A stretch of 64,000 nucleotides of DNA, from NCBI RefSeq assembly GCF_001905735.1, contig NZ_LISW01000007.1, forward strand, positions 23,600 through 87,599, given 5' to 3'. This document shows positions 1 through 9,608 of the stretch, in pieces. The notes under the pieces were generated by a model, which saw nothing but the letters and a program-made list of their open reading frames with translations, was not told the DNA's origin and ran no database searches. Within the stretch, counting starts at the first letter, position 1, and every line of letters begins with the position of its first letter. The stretch is from Streptomyces sp. CB01249. GTDB taxonomy: Bacteria; Actinomycetota; Actinomycetes; Streptomycetales; Streptomycetaceae. A program made the position numbers and the translations under genes.

Positions 1-130
1 CGGGGATGGGACAGCAGCTTCTTCGGCTGGCCAGTTTATGCAGACGGGTATGGCGCGCCTTCGGACGGCGGTCCCGGTTCCTTGTAGAGACGCGCTCCGG
101 GACATTCGGTTGCGCGTCCGAAGGACCGGT

Positions 131-146
131 GTACGCGGCCGCGTAC
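131..146. promoter_or_regulatory. perfect 16-bp palindrome ahead of first gene
   Basis: GTACGCGGCCGCGTAC is a perfect palindrome ending 10 nt before the ATG at 157. No purine-rich ribosome binding site is visible between it and the start codon. It could be an operator, or a chance palindrome in GC-rich DNA. The remaining upstream bases from position 1 show nothing I can assign. Confidence 0.3.
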
Positions 147-156
147 GCTTCCGCCC

Positions 157-906
157 ATGAACGCCAGCGACCGCACCCCTGCCGACCTGCTGCGTTCCGC
201 GCTCGCCGCGGATCCGGCCCGCCCTCTGGTCACCTTCTACGACGACGCCACCGGGGAGCGCGTCGAGCTGTCGGTGGCCACCTTCGCCAACTGGGTGGCC
301 AAAACCGCCAACCTGCTCCAGGGCGATCTGGCGGCCGAGCCCGGCGACCGGCTCGCGCTGCTGCTCCCCGCGCACTGGCAGTCCGCGGTCTGGCTGCTGG
401 CCTGTGCCTCGGTCGGCGTGGTCGCCGAGGTGCAGGGCGACCCGGCCGCCGCCGACCTGGTCGTCTCCGGCCCGGACACGCTGGACGCGGCGCGGGCCTG
501 CCGGGGCGAGCGGATCGCCCTGGCGCTGCGTCCGTTGGGCGGGCGGTTCCCGCAGGCGCCCGAGGGCTTCGCGGACTACGCGGTGGAGGTGCCGGGGCAG
601 GGCGACCGGTTCGCGCCGTTCGCCCCGGTGGACCCGGACGCGCCGGCGCTGACGGTGGGCGGGGCCTCGTTCACGGCGGCGGAGCTGGTGGCGCGGGGCC
701 GCGAGGACGGGGCGGCGCTGGGCCTGGGCGCCGGTTCACGGCTGCTGACGGGGCGTACGTACGACACCTGGGACGGGCTCGCCGCCGGGCTCTACGCGCC
801 GCTGGCGACCGGGGGCTCCGTGGTCCTGTGCCGCCACCTCGACCGGCTCGGCGCGGACGCGCTGGCGCAGCGGGTGGAGAGCGAGCGGGTCACGCTGACG
901 GTATGA
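157..906 (+). CDS. TIGR03089 family protein (AMP-binding enzyme-like)
   Basis: 249 residues. The sequence resembles the N-terminal part of acyl-CoA synthetases (ANL superfamily): an opening like PARPLVTFYDDATGERVELS, then NWVAKTANLL and a GDRLALLLPAHWQSAVWLLA segment. It is much shorter than a full ANL enzyme (about 500 residues) and I see no phosphate-binding loop or C-terminal domain, so catalysis is doubtful. This length is normal for the actinobacterial TIGR03089 family, so it is not a broken gene. It lies directly upstream of the LCP cluster on the same strand, with 171 nt between. Function unknown; family assignment is from memory of its sequence pattern. Confidence 0.72.
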   Translation: MNASDRTPADLLRSALAADPARPLVTFYDDATGERVELSVATFANWVAKTANLLQGDLAAEPGDRLALLLPAHWQSAVWLLACASVGVVAEVQGDPAAADLVVSGPDTLDAARACRGERIALALRPLGGRFPQAPEGFADYAVEVPGQGDRFAPFAPVDPDAPALTVGGASFTAAELVARGREDGAALGLGAGSRLLTGRTYDTWDGLAAGLYAPLATGGSVVLCRHLDRLGADALAQRVESERVTLTV

Positions 907-1077
907 CAAGCGGTATGAGCGGGGCACCCGTCCGGCCCATCGTGGGCCGAGTCCCCCGTGTCGGCGCTCAACTCCGGTACATGATCTGCCGTACAGACCT
1001 GCCGAGGCACAACCAAGCGTGAGGTTCAGCCGTCTACTTCTGCGACCGGCGGCCCAGCGCGCCGCCGAACGTGAAGG

Positions 1078-2451
1078 ATGGACGCAGACGTGACCGAAAG
1101 CTCCGGCACTCCGGGCGACCCCGACGACTCGGCCGCGGGCGAGGACCGGACACCGGAGGACGCGCCGCCGCCCGGCGAAGAGGGCGGATCCGGCGAAAAG
1201 GACACGCCCGAAGCGGCGGCCGCCCCCGGCGGTGAGACCCGCAGCGGGTCCGGCAGCGGTCCCGGGCCCGCCCGGGAGGAATCGCCGGAGGGCGGGGACG
1301 GGGGCGCGGGCCTCGACATCACCGTCAAGCGCAAGCGCCACTGGCTGCGCTGGACCGCGATCGGCGTCTCGTTCGTCGTGCTCGTCGCGGCGGGCGTCGG
1401 CTGGTGGCTGTACAAGAAGCTGGACGGCAACATCCGGACGGACACCTCGGCGGCGGCCGAGCTGAAGGCGTACGAGAAGGAGCGGCCGGTCTCCGTCGTG
1501 CACGACGCGGAGAACATCCTGCTGATCGGCTCGGACAGCCGGGCCGGCGACAACCGCAAGTACGGCCGCGACGACGGCGGCAGCCAGCGCTCGGACACGA
1601 CGATCCTGCTGCACCTGGCGGCGAACCGGAAGAGCGCGACCGCGATGTCGATCCCGCGCGACCTGATGGTGAACATCCCGGCCTGCCACAAGGCCGACAA
1701 GACCACCACCAGGGCGCAGTTCGCGCAGTTCAACTGGGCCTTCGAGATGGGCGGGACCGCCTGCACCATCCGGACCGTGGAGAAGATGACGGACATCCGC
1801 ATCGACCACCACATGGTCATCGACTTCAACGGCTTCAAGGACATGGTCGACGCGGTGCACGGGGTGGAGATCTGCCTCAAGGAGCCGGTCGACGACAAGG
1901 ACGCCCACCTCAAGCTCGGCGCGGGCCGCCACAAGCTCAACGGGGAGCAGGCGCTCGGCTACGTACGGGCCAGGAAGTCGCTCGGCAACGGGAGCGACAC
2001 CGACCGGATGGACCGCCAGCAGCAGTTCCTGGGGGCGCTCGTGAACAAGGTGCAGAGCAACGGCGTCCTGCTCAACCCGACGCGGCTCTACCCGGTGCTC
2101 GACGCGGCCACCAAGGCGCTGACCACGGACCCGGGCCTGGACAGCCTGAAGGACCTCTACGACCTGGTGCGGGGCATGCGTGACGTCCCCACCGAGAAGG
2201 TGCAGTTCCTGACGGTGCCGCGGCAGCCGTACCACCTCGACCGGAACCGGGACGAACTGGTGCAGCCGGACGCGGACAAGCTCTTCAAGCAGCTCCGCGA
2301 CGACAAGCCGGTCGCCGTGGTGCCCGCCGACAAGCTCAAGGGCGACGACAAGAGCGACGACAAGAATCCGGGCTCGGCCGACGCCTCGGGGCCGTCGCCC
2401 ACACCCACGTATTCGGGGAACAATGCCGCGACCGACCTGTGCAAGCAGTAA
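1078..2451 (+). CDS. LCP family protein 1 (LytR-CpsA-Psr)
   Basis: 457 residues. An acidic, Pro/Gly-rich cytoplasmic tail (about 1-80) is followed by a basic patch (KRKRHW), one membrane segment at about 91-112 and an extracytoplasmic LCP domain. Family signatures are NILLIGSDSR (about 146-155), the RSDT loop near 171-174 and SIPRD (about 191-195), with YVRARK further on. LCP enzymes transfer lipid-linked glycopolymers to peptidoglycan at the cell surface. No C-terminal LytR_C domain is visible; the protein ends with a low-complexity tail and a lone Cys. AAGG directly abuts the ATG at 1078, so GTG at 1090, better spaced behind AGGATGG, may be the true start. Confidence 0.88.
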   Translation: MDADVTESSGTPGDPDDSAAGEDRTPEDAPPPGEEGGSGEKDTPEAAAAPGGETRSGSGSGPGPAREESPEGGDGGAGLDITVKRKRHWLRWTAIGVSFVVLVAAGVGWWLYKKLDGNIRTDTSAAAELKAYEKERPVSVVHDAENILLIGSDSRAGDNRKYGRDDGGSQRSDTTILLHLAANRKSATAMSIPRDLMVNIPACHKADKTTTRAQFAQFNWAFEMGGTACTIRTVEKMTDIRIDHHMVIDFNGFKDMVDAVHGVEICLKEPVDDKDAHLKLGAGRHKLNGEQALGYVRARKSLGNGSDTDRMDRQQQFLGALVNKVQSNGVLLNPTRLYPVLDAATKALTTDPGLDSLKDLYDLVRGMRDVPTEKVQFLTVPRQPYHLDRNRDELVQPDADKLFKQLRDDKPVAVVPADKLKGDDKSDDKNPGSADASGPSPTPTYSGNNAATDLCKQ

Positions 2452-2674
2452 AGCAATGGCCAAACAGACACCAACATTCCGCGCGCAATGGGAAGAATGC
2501 CCGGTTGTAAGGGCCGTGGAATGTGTCACGCGCGTCGCTGGACGCCGAATGAGACGGATAGTGTGACGCGATCCGGTGCTACCGGCCGTCCGGCCGCGCA
2601 CTTCTGGAGAGAAAGACTGAGCGCCTTTTCGGGGGAGGCGCCTCGCGTGGCACCGACGGAGGACTCGAGCAACC

Positions 2675-4420
2675 GTGGATGCGCAAAGCCGTGGGCGGGC
2701 GGACAACATGGATGATCCCGCAGACCAGTGGGTTCTCAACCCGGACACCGGCGATTACGAACTGCGACTGAACCACTCCGGAGGGAATTCCCCCCGGCCC
2801 TCGGTCCCCCAGGCCCGGCGCGGGCCGTCCGGCACCCCTCGCCGCGCACCCGCCGACGACTCCCCGCGACGCAGCACCGAGGTGCCGCGCCAGGGCGGGC
2901 GGCGGGCGGCGAACGGCCCGCGCGGCCAGGAACGCCCCGCACCCGGCGACGCCGGTCCGGGCCGTCGTAAGCGCAAGGCTCCCAAGTCGCGCAAGAAGAA
3001 GGCGCTGCTGTGGACGGGCGGCGCGATGGCGTTCGTGCTCGTGGGCGTCTCGGCCGGTGGCTACTGGCTCTACCAGCGCCTCAACGGCAACATCAACACC
3101 GTGGACATCGGCGACGCCGGCAACAAGGACGTCGTCACCGCCAACGCCCCGATCAACATATTGATCATCGGTACGGACAAACGCACCGGCAAGGGCAACG
3201 AGGGCTACGGCGACAAGGGCAGCGTCGGCCACGCGGACACGAACATCCTGTTCCACGTCTCCCAGGACCGCACCAACGCCACGGCGATGAGCATCCCGCG
3301 CGACCTCATCACCGACATCCCGGACTGCTCCTCCGTGCAGGAGGACGGCTCGAAGAAGAACATCCCGGGCATCCAGCACGTCCGGTTCAACCGGAGCCTC
3401 GGCGAGTCCGGCCGCGACCCCGGCTGCACGATGAAGACGGTCGAGGAGCTGACCGGGGTGAAGGTCGACCACTTCATGATGGTCGACTTCAACGCGGTGA
3501 AGACCCTGTCCACGGCGGTCGGCGGCGTCAACATCTGCCTCGAACACGCCATCGACGACCCGAAGTCCCACCTCAAGCTGCCGGCAGGACCCAACAAGGT
3601 CCAGGGCGAGGACGCGCTGGCGTTCGTACGGACGCGGCACGCCTACTCCAACGAGAGCGACCTCGACCGGATCAAGGGCCAGCAGCAGTTCATGGGCTCG
3701 ATGATCAAGCAGGCCAAGTCGGACGACACGCTGACCAGCCCGACGAAGCTGTTCAAGGTGGCGGACGCGGCGACCAAGGCACTGACCGTCGACAAGCCCA
3801 TCGGTGACGTGCCCAAGCTCAGCAAGCTCGCCAAGGAGATCACCAAGACGGACACGAAGAACATCACGTTCGTCACCATGCCGGTGATCGACAACCCCGA
3901 CGAGCCCAAGCCCGTCACGGTCGTCCCGCACCCGACGCAGGCGGAGCAGCTGTTCTCGATGCTGCGCGACGACACCTCGCTGACCGAGGTGGCCGCGCAG
4001 AAGAAGAAGGCCAAGAGCAAGCAGGACGCGCTCCTCAAGGGAACCAAGGCGGCGGCGGCCGACGTCCGGGTCGATGTGTACAACGGTGGAGACGTCCCCG
4101 GCGGTGCTCAGCAGACGGTCACCTGGCTGCAGAACACCAAGGGCGTCCTGAAGTCCACCAACAAGGCCAACGCGCCCGAGAAGATCGCCAAGACGACGCT
4201 GGAATACGCCCCGAACCAGGCGGACCAGGCCCGTGCCCTCGCCGAGATGATGGGCCTGCCCGGCTCCGCGATGAAGCCGGGCACCACCGACGCCGAGGGG
4301 CTTCAGGCGATGGTGCTGACGCTGGGCAAGGACTTCCAGGCGGCCGGTACGCCCATCACGGCGCCGAAGAAGATCGACATTCCGAAGTCCAGTGCCGCAT
4401 CCGCGGGGTGCTCCAAGTGA
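2675..4420 (+). CDS. LCP family protein 2 with LytR_C domain
   Basis: 581 residues from a GTG preceded by GGAGGA (2658-2663, 11-nt spacing); an in-frame ATG at 2708 is an alternative. A long basic, disordered N-terminal tail (to about 109) precedes a membrane segment at about 110-133. The LCP domain shows NILIIGTDKR, an HADTNIL stretch, MSIPRDL and AFVRTRHAY, including the Arg and Asp residues that bind pyrophosphate in this family. A C-terminal LytR_C-like domain begins near VRVDVYNGGDVPGG. Likely attaches teichoic acid-like or other glycopolymers to peptidoglycan. Its stop lies 46 nt before the next LCP start, so the two are probably co-transcribed. Confidence 0.9.
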   Translation: MDAQSRGRADNMDDPADQWVLNPDTGDYELRLNHSGGNSPRPSVPQARRGPSGTPRRAPADDSPRRSTEVPRQGGRRAANGPRGQERPAPGDAGPGRRKRKAPKSRKKKALLWTGGAMAFVLVGVSAGGYWLYQRLNGNINTVDIGDAGNKDVVTANAPINILIIGTDKRTGKGNEGYGDKGSVGHADTNILFHVSQDRTNATAMSIPRDLITDIPDCSSVQEDGSKKNIPGIQHVRFNRSLGESGRDPGCTMKTVEELTGVKVDHFMMVDFNAVKTLSTAVGGVNICLEHAIDDPKSHLKLPAGPNKVQGEDALAFVRTRHAYSNESDLDRIKGQQQFMGSMIKQAKSDDTLTSPTKLFKVADAATKALTVDKPIGDVPKLSKLAKEITKTDTKNITFVTMPVIDNPDEPKPVTVVPHPTQAEQLFSMLRDDTSLTEVAAQKKKAKSKQDALLKGTKAAAADVRVDVYNGGDVPGGAQQTVTWLQNTKGVLKSTNKANAPEKIAKTTLEYAPNQADQARALAEMMGLPGSAMKPGTTDAEGLQAMVLTLGKDFQAAGTPITAPKKIDIPKSSAASAGCSK

Positions 4421-4466
4421 CACCGCGTCACCGCACCATACGAGTCTGAGCAGCAGGGGGGTCCTG

Positions 4467-6164
4467 GTGGGACGGAGCAGCACGCCGCCTGGGGAGGGGA
4501 CGCGGTCGCGGACGCACTCCCGCCGGCAGGGCGGGGACGAGGGCGTCGGCGAGCGTGACGGCGCGCGCCCCGGTGACGCCGGGACGGGCGACGCCGCGGG
4601 TGGCCGCGCGAGCCACCGGCGCGGCAAGTCGCGCAAACGGGCTGCGAAGAAGTCCCGGAAACGCCGGGTGTTCAAGTGGATGGCGATATCCATGGCGGTG
4701 CTCGTCCTGGGCACCGCCACCGCCGGATACCTCTACTACCGGCACCTCAACAACAACATCCGCAGCAGCGCCCGCAGCGGCGGCGAGAGCGGTGTGAAGA
4801 AGACCGCGCCGAACGCCAAGGGCGAGAGCCCGCTCAACATCCTGCTGATCGGCTCGGACAGCCGGAACAGCGCGGAGAACGTGAAGCTCGGCGGCAGCAA
4901 GGACACGGTCGGGGACAAGCCCCGGGCCGACGTCCAGATGCTGCTGCACATCTCGGCGGACCGGAAGAACTCCTCGCTCGTCAGCATTCCGCGCGACACG
5001 ATCCTCCCCATCCCGGAGTGCACGGACTCCGAGACCGGTCAGAAGTACCCCGCGACGGAGAACAGCCCGATCAACGAGTCCCTCCAGCGCGGTGGTCCCG
5101 GCTGCACGCTGACCACCTGGGAGAAGCTCACCGGCGTCTACATCGACCACTGGATCATGCTCGACTTCGCGGGCGTGGTGGCCATGGCGGACGCGATCGG
5201 CGGGGTCGACGTGTGCGTGAAGACGGGTGTGTGGGACCGGCCGACCACCATGGTTCCCGGCGGCTCCGGGCTCAAGCTGCCGGCCGGCACAAGCACGGTG
5301 CAGGGCAAGCAGGCGCTGCAGTGGCTGCGTACCCGGCATGCCTTCGGCAATGACCAGAACCGCGCCAAGGCGCAGCACATGTACATGAACTCCATGCTGC
5401 GCACGCTGAAGAAGCAGAACCTCTGGTCGGACGCGGGACGGCTGATGGACCTCGCGGAGACGGCCACCAAGGCTCTCCAGGTCTCCGACGAGATCCGTTC
5501 GGTCAAGAAGCTCTACGACCTGTCGATGCAGCTCAAGAGCGTGCCGATCGACCGCATCACCATGGCGACGATGCCGACGGCCGAATGGTCGCAGGACCGG
5601 AACAAGCTCGTTCCCGTCGAGAAGTCCGCGGACGCCCTGTGGCGTCTGGTCCGTGAGGACGTCGCGTTCGACAAGAACGGCAAGGAGAAGAAGAAGCCCT
5701 CGTCCTCCTCGACCCCCTCCGGGCCGCCCGCGGCCGCTCCGGCGACCCTCGGCATCTCGGTGGTGAACGGCACCGGCGTGGGCCAGGCGCCCAAGGACGG
5801 ACGGGCCACCGAGATCGCCGACCTCCTGCACGGCAAGGGCTTCGCCGAGGCCGAGACCTCGCAGGACGCCGAGCCGCTCAAGGACACGGTGGTGCGGTAC
5901 GCGAAGGAGGACGGGGACCAGGGCAAGTCGGACGCGCTGTCCGTGGCCAAGGCGCTGGGCCTCCCGACGACCTCGGTCAAGGCCGACGCGAAGGCCGGCG
6001 GGCTGACCGTCGTCGTGGGTGCGGACTGGCGCGACGGCACCGTGTACAAGGCCCCGAAGGTCGAGGCGGGTGACCTTCCGGACGGCGCGGACGACATCAA
6101 CGCCGCGGACAAGAGCCAGTGCATGGACATCTACTCCGTCTACCGGTGGGACGGAAAGAGCTGA
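4467..6164 (+). CDS. LCP family protein 3 with LytR_C domain
   Basis: 565 residues from GTG 4467, chosen because AGGGGGG lies 5 nt upstream; the frame is open further upstream but would overlap the previous gene. A basic tail (RGKSRKRAAKKSRKRR) precedes a single membrane segment (WMAISMAVLVLGTATAGYLYY). The LCP domain carries NILLIGSDSRN, ADVQMLLH, VSIPRDT and QWLRTRHAFG. A linker rich in Ser/Pro/Ala leads to a LytR_C domain starting at LGISVVNGTGVG. Predicted cell-surface glycopolymer-peptidoglycan ligase, third gene of a run with LCP 1 and 2. Confidence 0.9.
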   Translation: MGRSSTPPGEGTRSRTHSRRQGGDEGVGERDGARPGDAGTGDAAGGRASHRRGKSRKRAAKKSRKRRVFKWMAISMAVLVLGTATAGYLYYRHLNNNIRSSARSGGESGVKKTAPNAKGESPLNILLIGSDSRNSAENVKLGGSKDTVGDKPRADVQMLLHISADRKNSSLVSIPRDTILPIPECTDSETGQKYPATENSPINESLQRGGPGCTLTTWEKLTGVYIDHWIMLDFAGVVAMADAIGGVDVCVKTGVWDRPTTMVPGGSGLKLPAGTSTVQGKQALQWLRTRHAFGNDQNRAKAQHMYMNSMLRTLKKQNLWSDAGRLMDLAETATKALQVSDEIRSVKKLYDLSMQLKSVPIDRITMATMPTAEWSQDRNKLVPVEKSADALWRLVREDVAFDKNGKEKKKPSSSSTPSGPPAAAPATLGISVVNGTGVGQAPKDGRATEIADLLHGKGFAEAETSQDAEPLKDTVVRYAKEDGDQGKSDALSVAKALGLPTTSVKADAKAGGLTVVVGADWRDGTVYKAPKVEAGDLPDGADDINAADKSQCMDIYSVYRWDGKS

Positions 6165-6175
6165 CAGGCGGTACG

Positions 6176-6214
6176 CGAGAGGGGGCGCCCGGTCCGGCCG
6201 GGCGCCCCCTCTCG
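6176..6214. terminator. bidirectional terminator hairpin
   Basis: A perfect 17-bp inverted repeat (6176-6192 with 6198-6214) with loop TCCGG sits between the convergent LCP 3 and glycosyltransferase genes. There is no U-run, as usual for Streptomyces terminators. Confidence 0.85.
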
Positions 6215-6242
6215 TCTGCCTGATCCAGGCGGAAGGCCCGGG

Positions 6243-7274
6243 TCAGGCCACGGGCGCGCCCGGCTCGGCGATGGCCGGGCGGCGGCTCGCGATGACCTTC
6301 TTCGCCAGCGCGCGCGGGCTCGTCAGGAAGCCGTAGCCCCAGGACATGTGCATGGTCGCCAGCGCGACCGGGATCTGCGCGCGGGCCTTCAGCGACAGGC
6401 CCTTGCCCGCCGGGAGGGAGCCCGCGACGATCGCCGCGACGTACCCGCCGGGGACGACCAGCGCCCACGGGGTGACCGCCGCGCCCACCACGAGGCCGGC
6501 CGCGATGGCGACGACGGCGGTCGGGGGCGCCAGGTAGCGCAGGTTGATGGAGCCGGCGTGGTAGCGGGCGACGACGTGGCGCCAGCGGCCGTAGTCCTTG
6601 TACTGCTTGGCGAGCGCCCGGACGGAGGGGCGGGGGCGGTACTGGACGCGCAGCTCGGGCGAGAACCAGATCAGGCCGCCGGACTCGCGGATGCGGAAGT
6701 TCAGCTCCCAGTCCTGGGCGCGGATGAACTCGATGTTGTACCCGTCGGCCTTCTCCAGCGCCTCCCGGCGGAAGACGCCCAGGTAGACGGTCTCGGCGGG
6801 GCCCGCCTGGCCGCCGGTGTGGAAGGCCGCGTTGCCGACGCCGATCTTCGAGGTCATGGCCGCCGCGACGGCGTCCTCCCAGGCGTTCTCGCCCTCGGCG
6901 TGCATGATCCCGCCGACGTTCTGCGCGCCCGTCTCCTCCAGGAGCCGGACGGCGGTCGCGATGTAGTTCGGCGAGAGCATGCCGTGGCCGTCGACGCGGA
7001 CGACTATCGGGTGGCTTGACGCCTTGATTGCGGCGTTGAGGGCGGCGGGGGTGCGGCCCGTGGGGTTCGGCACGGTGTGGACGCGGGGGTCCTCCGCGAC
7101 CAGCTCGGCGGCGATCTCGTCCGTACGGTCCGTGGACGGGCCGAGCGCGATCACGACCTCCATCTCGCCCGCGTACTCCTGCTCCAGGATGTGGCGTACG
7201 GAGTTACGGAGATGGCGCTCCTCGTTGAGCACCGGCATGATCACGGAGACGGCGGGAGGCTGCGCGGCAGACAT
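6243..7274 (-). CDS. glycosyltransferase family 2 protein
   Basis: 343 residues. A GT-A domain opens with VSVIMPVLNEERHL (about 9-22), has the nucleotide-sugar/metal motif DGHG near 95-98 in place of a strict DxD, the acceptor-side QDWE at 187-190 and YGRWR at 228-232. Two or three hydrophobic segments near 249-285 and 300-318 anchor the C-terminus in the membrane. The domain order matches membrane glycosyltransferases that build surface polysaccharides or lipid-linked sugars. Its place between LCP genes suggests it makes or extends a glycopolymer that the LCP enzymes attach, but the substrate cannot be read from the sequence. Confidence 0.85.
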   Translation of the reverse strand: MSAAQPPAVSVIMPVLNEERHLRNSVRHILEQEYAGEMEVVIALGPSTDRTDEIAAELVAEDPRVHTVPNPTGRTPAALNAAIKASSHPIVVRVDGHGMLSPNYIATAVRLLEETGAQNVGGIMHAEGENAWEDAVAAAMTSKIGVGNAAFHTGGQAGPAETVYLGVFRREALEKADGYNIEFIRAQDWELNFRIRESGGLIWFSPELRVQYRPRPSVRALAKQYKDYGRWRHVVARYHAGSINLRYLAPPTAVVAIAAGLVVGAAVTPWALVVPGGYVAAIVAGSLPAGKGLSLKARAQIPVALATMHMSWGYGFLTSPRALAKKVIASRRPAIAEPGAPVA

Positions 7275-7453
7275 GTGGTCCTCGGGGGGTCCTCGGGGGC
7301 GCCGGGGGCTCGTACCCCACCAGGCGGTATTCGGCCGCCACGTTACCGCGAATGGGGGACAGCGGCGCGCGCCGCCCGGGTGGCCTCCCGGGATGAGGAT
7401 CGTATGGGCCTACCGTGCGAACGGTCCCCCTCGCACCGCGGAGGTGTCCCCCC

Positions 7454-8920
7454 GTGCCCACGCCGCACCGCTCCCCCCGTCCCGCCCGGCCCCGCCCCGC
7501 GCCCGCGCGGCGCCGGCGGCCGAGAAAGCAGGACGAGCGGCCGCGCTGGGGCATGCGGGTCGCGACCGGGCTCTCGGTCCTGGTGCTCGGGGCGGGCGGG
7601 ATCGGGCACGCGGTCGTGACGAACCTGGAGAGCGGGATCGACCGGGTCGACCCGTTCAAGGACATGAAGAACCGGCCCGCGGGCGGGCGCGGCATGAATC
7701 TGCTGCTGGTCGGCACCGACGGCCGCGACAAGATCAGCAAGGACGAGAAGCAGAAGTACCGGCTGGGCGGTGAGCCCTGCCACTGCACGGACACGATCAT
7801 GCTGGTGCACCTGTCGGCCGACGAGGAGCGCGCCAGCGTCGTGAGCCTGCCGCGCGACAGTTACGCGGAGATCCCGGCCCATCGGGACCGTACGACCGGC
7901 GAGGAGCACGCGGCGCACCCGGTGAAGCTGAACGCGGCGTACGCGGAGGGCGGTCCCGGCCTCACCGTGAGCACCGTGGAGCGCATGACCGGCGTCAAGA
8001 TCGACCACTACCTGGAGGTCGACTTCACCAGCTTCATGACCACGGTCGACACCCTCGGCGGTGTGAAGATCTGCACGGCCCGCCCGCTGAAGGACTCCTA
8101 CACCGGCCTGGACCTCGCGCCGGGCACCCATACGCTCGACGGTGGCCAGGCGCTCCAGTACGTACGGTCCCGGCACATCGACGGGGCCGCGGATCTGGGC
8201 CGGATGCAGCGCCAGCAGAGGTTCATGGCCGCGCTGATCAAGCAGGCGACGAGCAGCGGGGTGCTGCTGAACCCGGTGAAGTTCCGCGAGGTCGCCTCGA
8301 CGATGCTGAAGTCCGTACGGGCCGACCGGGGCTTCGACACGGAGCAGATGCTCTCCCTCGGCCAGGCGATGCGGGGCTTCTCCCCCGCGTCGTCCGAATT
8401 CGCCTCGGTGCCGATGGGCGATGTGGCGTACCAGGTGAAGGGCATCGGATCCACGGTGAAGTGGGACCCGGTGAAGTCGAAGCAGCTGTTCACCGCGCTG
8501 CGCGAGGACAAACCCCTGACCACCGCCCGGCCCGCCCAGAAGGCCCCCGCGAAGAAGGTGGACGTCCCGCCGAAGCAGATCCGCGTCCAGGTCTACAACG
8601 GCACCGCGAAGGACGGCCTGGGCTCCAAGGTCGACGACGCGCTGCACGCAACCGGCTTCGACACGACCCGGGCCCCGCTCACCGCACCGCAGCACGACCT
8701 GAAGCACACCCTGGTCACGTTCGACCCGCGCTGGGACCGGTCCGCGAAGACCCTGGCGGCGGCGCTGCCGGGGGCGGAGCTGCGGGCGGTGCCGGGGCAG
8801 GGGGCGACGATGCGGGTGACGGCGGGCGAGGACTACACCAAGGTCGAGCGGGTCCACGCGGAGGAGCCGGATCCGGGCAGGTTCGGGGCGGTGAAGGGGG
8901 ACGAGGTGGTGTGCCCGTGA
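7454..8920 (+). CDS. LCP family protein 4 with LytR_C domain
   Basis: 488 residues from GTG 7454, which has GGAGG at 7440-7444 with 9-nt spacing; a longer reading from 7415 lacks a good site. A basic Pro-rich tail is followed by a membrane segment (VATGLSVLVLGAGGIGHAVV) and an LCP domain with MNLLLVGTDGRD, CTDTIMLVHL, VSLPRDSY and YVRSRHIDG. The LytR_C domain starts near IRVQVYNGTAKDG. Transcribed away from the glycosyltransferase across a 179-nt gap that should hold both promoters. Predicted glycopolymer-peptidoglycan ligase. Confidence 0.89.
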   Translation: MPTPHRSPRPARPRPAPARRRRPRKQDERPRWGMRVATGLSVLVLGAGGIGHAVVTNLESGIDRVDPFKDMKNRPAGGRGMNLLLVGTDGRDKISKDEKQKYRLGGEPCHCTDTIMLVHLSADEERASVVSLPRDSYAEIPAHRDRTTGEEHAAHPVKLNAAYAEGGPGLTVSTVERMTGVKIDHYLEVDFTSFMTTVDTLGGVKICTARPLKDSYTGLDLAPGTHTLDGGQALQYVRSRHIDGAADLGRMQRQQRFMAALIKQATSSGVLLNPVKFREVASTMLKSVRADRGFDTEQMLSLGQAMRGFSPASSEFASVPMGDVAYQVKGIGSTVKWDPVKSKQLFTALREDKPLTTARPAQKAPAKKVDVPPKQIRVQVYNGTAKDGLGSKVDDALHATGFDTTRAPLTAPQHDLKHTLVTFDPRWDRSAKTLAAALPGAELRAVPGQGATMRVTAGEDYTKVERVHAEEPDPGRFGAVKGDEVVCP

Positions 8921-8940
8921 GACGGGCAGCACCCGCGGCC

Positions 8941-9489
8941 TCAGTCCTCGATGCCCTCGGCGATCCGCTTCTCGCGGAGCTCCCTGATCGCGCGGCGCCG
9001 CGCCAGGCGGTGCGTGCGGCGGATCTGGGCCTCCTGGTAGCGCCGCTTGTCGCGCTCGGTCTCCGGGGTCACCTGCGGTACGGGGCGGGGCCGGCCGTCC
9101 GCGTCGACCGCGGCGAAGACCAGGTACGCGCTGCCGACCTGGGTCGCGGGCGTCGACTCGTTCCAGCGCTCGGCCATCACGCGGACGCCGACCTCCATGG
9201 AGGAGCGGCCGGTCCAGTTGACCTGGGCGCGTACGTGCACGAGGTCGCCGACGCGGACCGGCTCCAGGAAGACCATCTCGTCCATCGAGGCCGTGACGGC
9301 GGGGCCGCCGGAGTGCCGGCCGGCCACGGCGCCCGCCGCGTCGTCGACCAGCTTCATGATCACGCCGCCGTGCACGGTCCCCAGCAGATTGGTGTCGCTG
9401 CCGGTCATGATGTGGCTGAGGGTGGTCCGGGAGGCCGCGGTGGGCTTGGCCGGAATGTCGCTCTCCGGGCGCGGAGCCTGATCTGTCAT
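8941..9489 (-). CDS. acyl-CoA thioesterase, hotdog fold
   Basis: 182 residues from the ATG at 9489; a GTG three codons upstream is less likely. The core SHIMTGSDTNLLGTVHGGVIMKLVDDAAGAVAGRH is the typical acyl-CoA hydrolase signature, with Asn and the HGG-Asp group forming the active site in this family. A second element, DLVHVRAQVNWTGRSSMEVGVRV, completes one hotdog domain. A charged C-terminal tail (about 40 residues) rich in Arg/Glu follows. Likely hydrolyses medium- or long-chain acyl-CoA in the cytoplasm. It converges on LCP 4 and diverges from LCP 5. Confidence 0.88.
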   Translation of the reverse strand: MTDQAPRPESDIPAKPTAASRTTLSHIMTGSDTNLLGTVHGGVIMKLVDDAAGAVAGRHSGGPAVTASMDEMVFLEPVRVGDLVHVRAQVNWTGRSSMEVGVRVMAERWNESTPATQVGSAYLVFAAVDADGRPRPVPQVTPETERDKRRYQEAQIRRTHRLARRRAIRELREKRIAEGIED

Positions 9490-9608
9490 GCCGTCCACCT
9501 TATGCGGGGGCCGGAACGCCGTCGCAATGCATCAGCTTCGCAACAGCCCTGGTGCGATTTTCCTCCCACCCTGTAAGAGGGGTGGCCCCGGACGGCACAC
9601 TGGTCCGT

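Noticed and set aside
736..2748. A 670-codon minus-strand frame across the first LCP gene.
   Set aside because: Antisense shadow of the LCP coding sequence with no recognisable domain.
8912..8928. Terminator hairpin at the end of LCP 4 (TGCCCGT/ACGGGCA).
   Set aside because: Only 7 bp with a 3-nt loop, and it overlaps the stop codon; too weak to call.
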